From: Hermodice carunculata
Taxonomy: Eukaryota > Annelida > Polychaeta > Eunicida > Amphinomidae
Length of the DNA stretch: 64,000 nucleotides
Direction: 5' to 3'
Assembly (NCBI GenBank): GCA_964020975.1
Contig: OZ026621.1
Location: forward strand, 97,714,005 to 97,778,004
Positions within the stretch are counted from its first letter, which is position 1; every line of letters starts with the position of its first letter. Below are positions 60,060-64,000 of this stretch, in pieces. The position numbers and the translations under genes were made by a program. The notes beneath the pieces were generated by a model, which was given only the letters and a program-made list of their open reading frames with translations, ran no database searches and had not been told where the DNA came from.

Positions 60060-60720
60060 CTGAATTAAGAATTCATTTACTGTTATCAAGAACTCATTTT
60101 TGATATCTACAATTATCTACTGATATTAATAGGCCAATTTCTTGATATCAAGAAATCCCTTCTCTTTATTTATATCAATAATACAATTTCTTTATATCAA
60201 GAAATGATTAATTGATATCAATAATTTGAAACATTGATTTCAAGAAATAGCAGGAATTCTTGATATCAATAATTCAAAGTTCACATTAAAAAAAAAACTT
60301 ATTTATTGACATCATATCGGGTGCCCTTTTACTATTTATTATTTCTTGATAACAATAAAACGATTTTCTCGATATCAATTAATTGATTTATTGATATCAA
60401 TTATTTGATTTATTGATATGAGTAATACTTCCCATTTCTTCATATCCATAAGTCAAGTTATGGGTATCAATAGTTCATTTATTGATATCGATACTTCTAA
60501 TTCCTGATATAAAATAATGAATTATTGATATCAAGAAATCAAATTATTGATATCAATAATTTCAAACCATTTCTAGATATCAAACATTCTAATTCCTGAT
60601 ATCAATAACTTATTTTTAGATATCAGTATATCCATTTACTGATATCAAGAGAGGAATTCTTGATATCAATAAGGTTGGTGAATTCTTGATATCAAGAATT
60701 TAATTTATTGATATCAATAA
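60060..60720. repeat. Palindromic GATATC array, 21-22 bp phasing
   Basis: GATATC or one-base variants within TTGATATCAA-type palindromes occur about every 21-22 bp. From 60370 to 60709 the starts are 60370, 60392, 60413, 60441, 60462, 60483, 60505, 60525, 60548, 60573, 60597, 60618, 60640, 60661, 60687 and 60709. Linkers alternate between AATAAT/TTAATT and AAGAAAT types. Confidence 0.9.
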
Positions 60721-60999
60721 GTGCAAAAAAGTAGTCCACATTGAATGAACCCTATAAACTTGGAAGTAGGACTTCTGATTGGCCGGCAGAATTTGGTGCT
60801 TAACCTGCGTAGAATTTCCGTGAATTCCATGATCATGGCAGGTTCCATGGACAGCATAGTGGACCAGGCCATTTCAGCAATGCTGAACCTGATGTTAATA
60901 AACAAAAAAAAAATCAAACTAACAGTAGAATAAGAATCAAAATAAATGAAGGAGCCATTTACTCGCTGGCAGTTATAAATCTGATAATAATATAATCAT
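60721..60999. other. No gene recognised
   Basis: No repeat edge or exon seen. Confidence 0.4.
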
Positions 61000-61353
61000 C
61001 ACCTTCTGAACAAGTTTGGTTGACCCTGCTACAATGAACATTTTCACCAAGTTTCAGCATAACCTGAGTGATGATTTGTTGGAGAAGTCTAAAATAGTGA
61101 ATACTCACGTTTTAATGAGACTTTGCCAAAAAATTAACCAAAAAAATCTTGGAAAATCATTAGAGCATGACGAATTGAACAAAGTTGGTAGAGACACACC
61201 CAATGCACATCCCACAAGTTTGAATAGGACTTGGCCAACAGTTTTGCAGTAGTTGAAAATGTGAGATGATAATGCTGATGGATTGACACACTGATGGATG
61301 GATGCACAAGGGTGACAGACCATCATATAAGCCCAGCTAACTGATAAGTCAGC
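61000..61353 (+). repeat. Family A 3' fragment
   Basis: Two core monomers ('ccaagtttcagcataacctgag', 'caaagttggtagagac'), a decayed 'gatggatgg' tail and the hairpin CAGCTAACTGATAAGTCAGCTG, then ACTAA near 61350. Confidence 0.65.
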
Positions 61354-61803
61354 TGAACTAAAAATGTCACTGTCACGTGTTTTTCTTCAATGCTCAATGA
61401 GTGTGTCAAGTATGGCTTATGTCTCTAGTGATGATTACTATAAACCACATATTACCTGTTATCAAAACCCTACCTAGTGTACTCTACAAGATAATGCCAG
61501 TCCAAAGTTTTTCTACAGTACTCATTGAAGCAGTGAAGGGTGAGACAAGTTTTTCATTGACAGGTAGACATATGGATGGACAGACAAATATCTGGAAAGT
61601 GAGTTCATACTCTCTAACAGCTAATGCTGATGAGACAAAGACCAGATTAAAATTGACCAAATTACACTTGGAAAATTGCTGAGTTAATGAAGTGGAACAA
61701 CACAGTGGTCATAAACAACATGTACAGGTGGTCATTGTGCCATATTGAAAACTGCGCAAATTACAGCCCTATGAATCTTTCAAACCGACAAATGACCTTG
61801 ACC

Positions 61804-62230
<427 letters not shown>

Positions 62231-63389
62231 CTGAAAAATAAAAACATTATAAAGCATGTTAAAATAAGACTGTGAAGTTTCAGTATGTGATAAATTTTGC
62301 ATTGTGCCAAAATAGCAAAGCTCTGAATTTCATATGGGAATGCACTCCTCAAGCTTGATTTTCTGAATTTCTGAACTGAGCTCATGAAAGTATACACTGC
62401 ATCATGCTCTTTCACACCAGCAGATTGTTACATGCATTCTGGTCACCCTGATCTGAACAACAAACCATTTACCGCAATGGTCTCCAGTGCCCTTTTATCA
62501 TAATAAAACTGAAAGATATCTATTGCAAATTTTGCAGCACTTGGAAGAATACATTGCTTAGTCTGGATTCTCCAATTTCCATTTGATGAAAGCTCACTGT
62601 CCTCCTACACAACTGCTGGTGAACACCTGACCACTCTTTTAAATTAAGCTGGCGGAACATCCTGAAACAGAAGCCCAGAATCACCTCCAACCCTGACCTG
62701 TGACTGCTGAGCCAGAGGACAGGGGTCATCTGGTGGTCTCTCCAGGTCACCCACCTACAACATGTAAACACACAAACATACACCTGTCCTTAATCAAACC
62801 AGCAAAACAGGTGCAGTATAATTGTTGAAAGCGACAATATGGTATGCAAATTTTGCAGTATGCATTTAAAATTATGTCAATATTCAGCACTGCAAAGTTG
62901 CAAACTCTGAGGGTTGAACATGTTGCTCAAAATTGTACGAAATAATATACAACCCAACAAGTTTCTATTTAAGCAGATTTCTGAAAATTTAACCTTTGCA
63001 AGCAAAGTTCACAGCATTTGAAATTATGGTTATTCCTGAATTAGTGATAGTACAAAATACGACACAAATTAAATATGTTTTGTCTATTTTTTCTTCAACC
63101 TACACCATGCAACATAACTTGACTAAACCGGTCTCACTTTTGGTTAGTCTGGCTTGAAACCACTGAAAAATTGAAACTTATGTTCAGTGCACCTGTATGT
63201 TACTGTAGACAATGTGCTGAAATCAGATCAGCTGTCCCATCATACTCGTGCCACATACACAATCTTTGGAATATTGTTGAAAAGGCAACAAATGCACAAA
63301 TAAGTGATAACTGAGCCGTAACTCCGCTATTAAAGCCCGCATTTGTCATACAGTAATGAGTCCAGTAGCATCTTTTAAATCAATCTTAC
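62231..63389 (-). other. Intron of the zinc-finger gene
   Basis: About 1.16 kb between a GTAAGA donor and a T-rich TTTCAG acceptor. Apart from the doubtful exon above, I see nothing in it. Confidence 0.5.
62695..62754 (-). CDS. Possible alternative or internal exon
   Basis: The acceptor TTGTAG precedes 62754. The frame 'VGDLERPPDDPCPLAQQSQ' reads well and can end at CACAG|GTCAGG. Its phase does not fit the flanking two exons, since it would give an early stop after the 63390 donor. It is either an alternative exon, an exon of another gene, or chance. Confidence 0.25.
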
Positions 63390-63438
63390 TCTCAAAATTT
63401 TTGCAATAAGCGCAGCAGTCTTTGCATCTGTCAGCCAT
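63390..63438 (-). CDS. Zinc-finger gene, first coding exon
   Basis: ATG at 63438 in a strong context (AAAATGG) gives 'MADRCKDCCAYCKNFE' and one more base, followed by a donor GTAAGA (63389 downward). The phase-1 end fits the exon at 62230 exactly (A + GT = Ser), continuing into the long open frame there. The Cys-rich start may bind metal. Upstream, 63439-63720 should hold the promoter, but I see no TATA box. The short length makes this call depend on the phase match. Confidence 0.5.
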
Positions 63439-63727
63439 TTTGTTCAAGGCTGTTCATACTCATGGTCTTAGCACGGGCGTGAAAGTGGACACGGAACTTC
63501 ATCCATGAAGACCAGAATATAAGAAAACTATTTAAAAAGCACTTTTTTTTATCATAACATCACATAAGTTCAAAAGTTCCCAAGGTATCTTAACCATGTT
63601 TACAAATTATAAGTGTTCATCAAGAATACCATAAATACCAGAGAATATAGCTTTGGAACATCCTGCTCAGGCACTCTGGAGAAAATTCAAAAAGTGACAA
63701 AGCACACTAACATTCTTTAAACATTAC

Positions 63728-63950
63728 ACAAGAGGGCCATGATGGTCCTGTGCTCTGCTGACTGCCTTTTGGAGAGAAAAGCTGTATACACCTGTAACAT
63801 TATATTGCCCCTGCTGTTAAAAAGGTTTAAAATGTGTTAAGAAATATACAACTTAGTATCAAATGTACTATAAGTTATAGCAACACTTGACCCTTGTAGC
63901 ATTGCAATATAAAGCAAATGGCTAATAAGGTGAGGTGAAAATAAAATAAA
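63728..63950 (+). mobile_element. Family A2 element, 5' part
   Basis: It starts ACAAGAGGGCCATGATGGTC with a hairpin (GGGCCAT/ATGGTCC), then CTCTGCTGACTG. No tail is seen before the next element starts. Confidence 0.6.
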
Positions 63951-64000
63951 ACAAGAGGGCTGTGTGAACAGCCCGTACTGAACTGACCTAAGCTTGTTCA
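63951..64000 (+). mobile_element. Family A element, 5' end (cut by window)
   Basis: ACAAGAGGGCTGTGTGAACA and the hairpin GGGCTGT/ACAGCCC, then 'ctgaactgacc'. The rest lies beyond the window. Confidence 0.7.

Overview
This is eukaryotic nuclear DNA from an animal. It is AT-rich, has no operons, and shows spliced exons with GT/AG borders, a selenocysteine-type glutathione peroxidase exon, C2H2 zinc fingers and several CR1/Jockey-type LINEs. Very many elements have short hairpins at their ends and cores of 140-170 bp tandem repeats. That repeat style, and the 'acaagaggg...' starts, resemble the pearl / Helentron-like elements known from bivalves and other molluscs. A marine lophotrochozoan, most likely a mollusc, is my best guess; it is an inference and not proven here.

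Layout. 0.4-16 kb: minus-strand core repeats of one family (family A), broken up by long microsatellites, plus a foldback element (family B, 3.1-4.5 kb). 16.6-19.8 kb: a LINE inserted into another LINE. 20-30 kb: mostly unrecognised sequence with small foldbacks and a first exon of a secreted glutathione peroxidase (minus, 24976-25180). LINE remnants lie at 28.6-29.8 kb, followed by a regulatory-looking stretch with two octamer palindromes. 30.9-34.9 kb: a nearly complete but broken minus-strand LINE that carries a 2A-like motif. 35.4-36.1 kb: a decayed gene of unknown kind. 40.4-41.7 kb: a broken transposase-like gene. 41.7-52.3 kb: plus-strand families A, A2 and C, with two clear cases of one element inserted into the core of a related one. 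53.5 kb: a coding-like exon of an unknown gene. 54-57 kb: tRNA-type SINE head, LINE tail, family F. 57.9-60.7 kb: palindromic GATATC array with about 21-22 bp phasing, interrupted by a family D element full of inverted AGGTCA-type half sites. 61.8-63.4 kb: a minus-strand C2H2 zinc-finger gene whose two exons agree in phase but which is damaged in the finger exon. The last 270 bp hold two more element starts.

Only two host genes are supported with any strength (glutathione peroxidase exon 1; the zinc-finger gene), plus one unknown exon. Nearly everything else is repeat-derived. The most striking pattern is that in several families the word just inside the 5' end is repeated as an arm of the 3' terminal hairpin, as expected for Helentron-like non-autonomous elements. 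Coordinates of repeat blocks are read by eye and may be off by tens of bases at soft edges.
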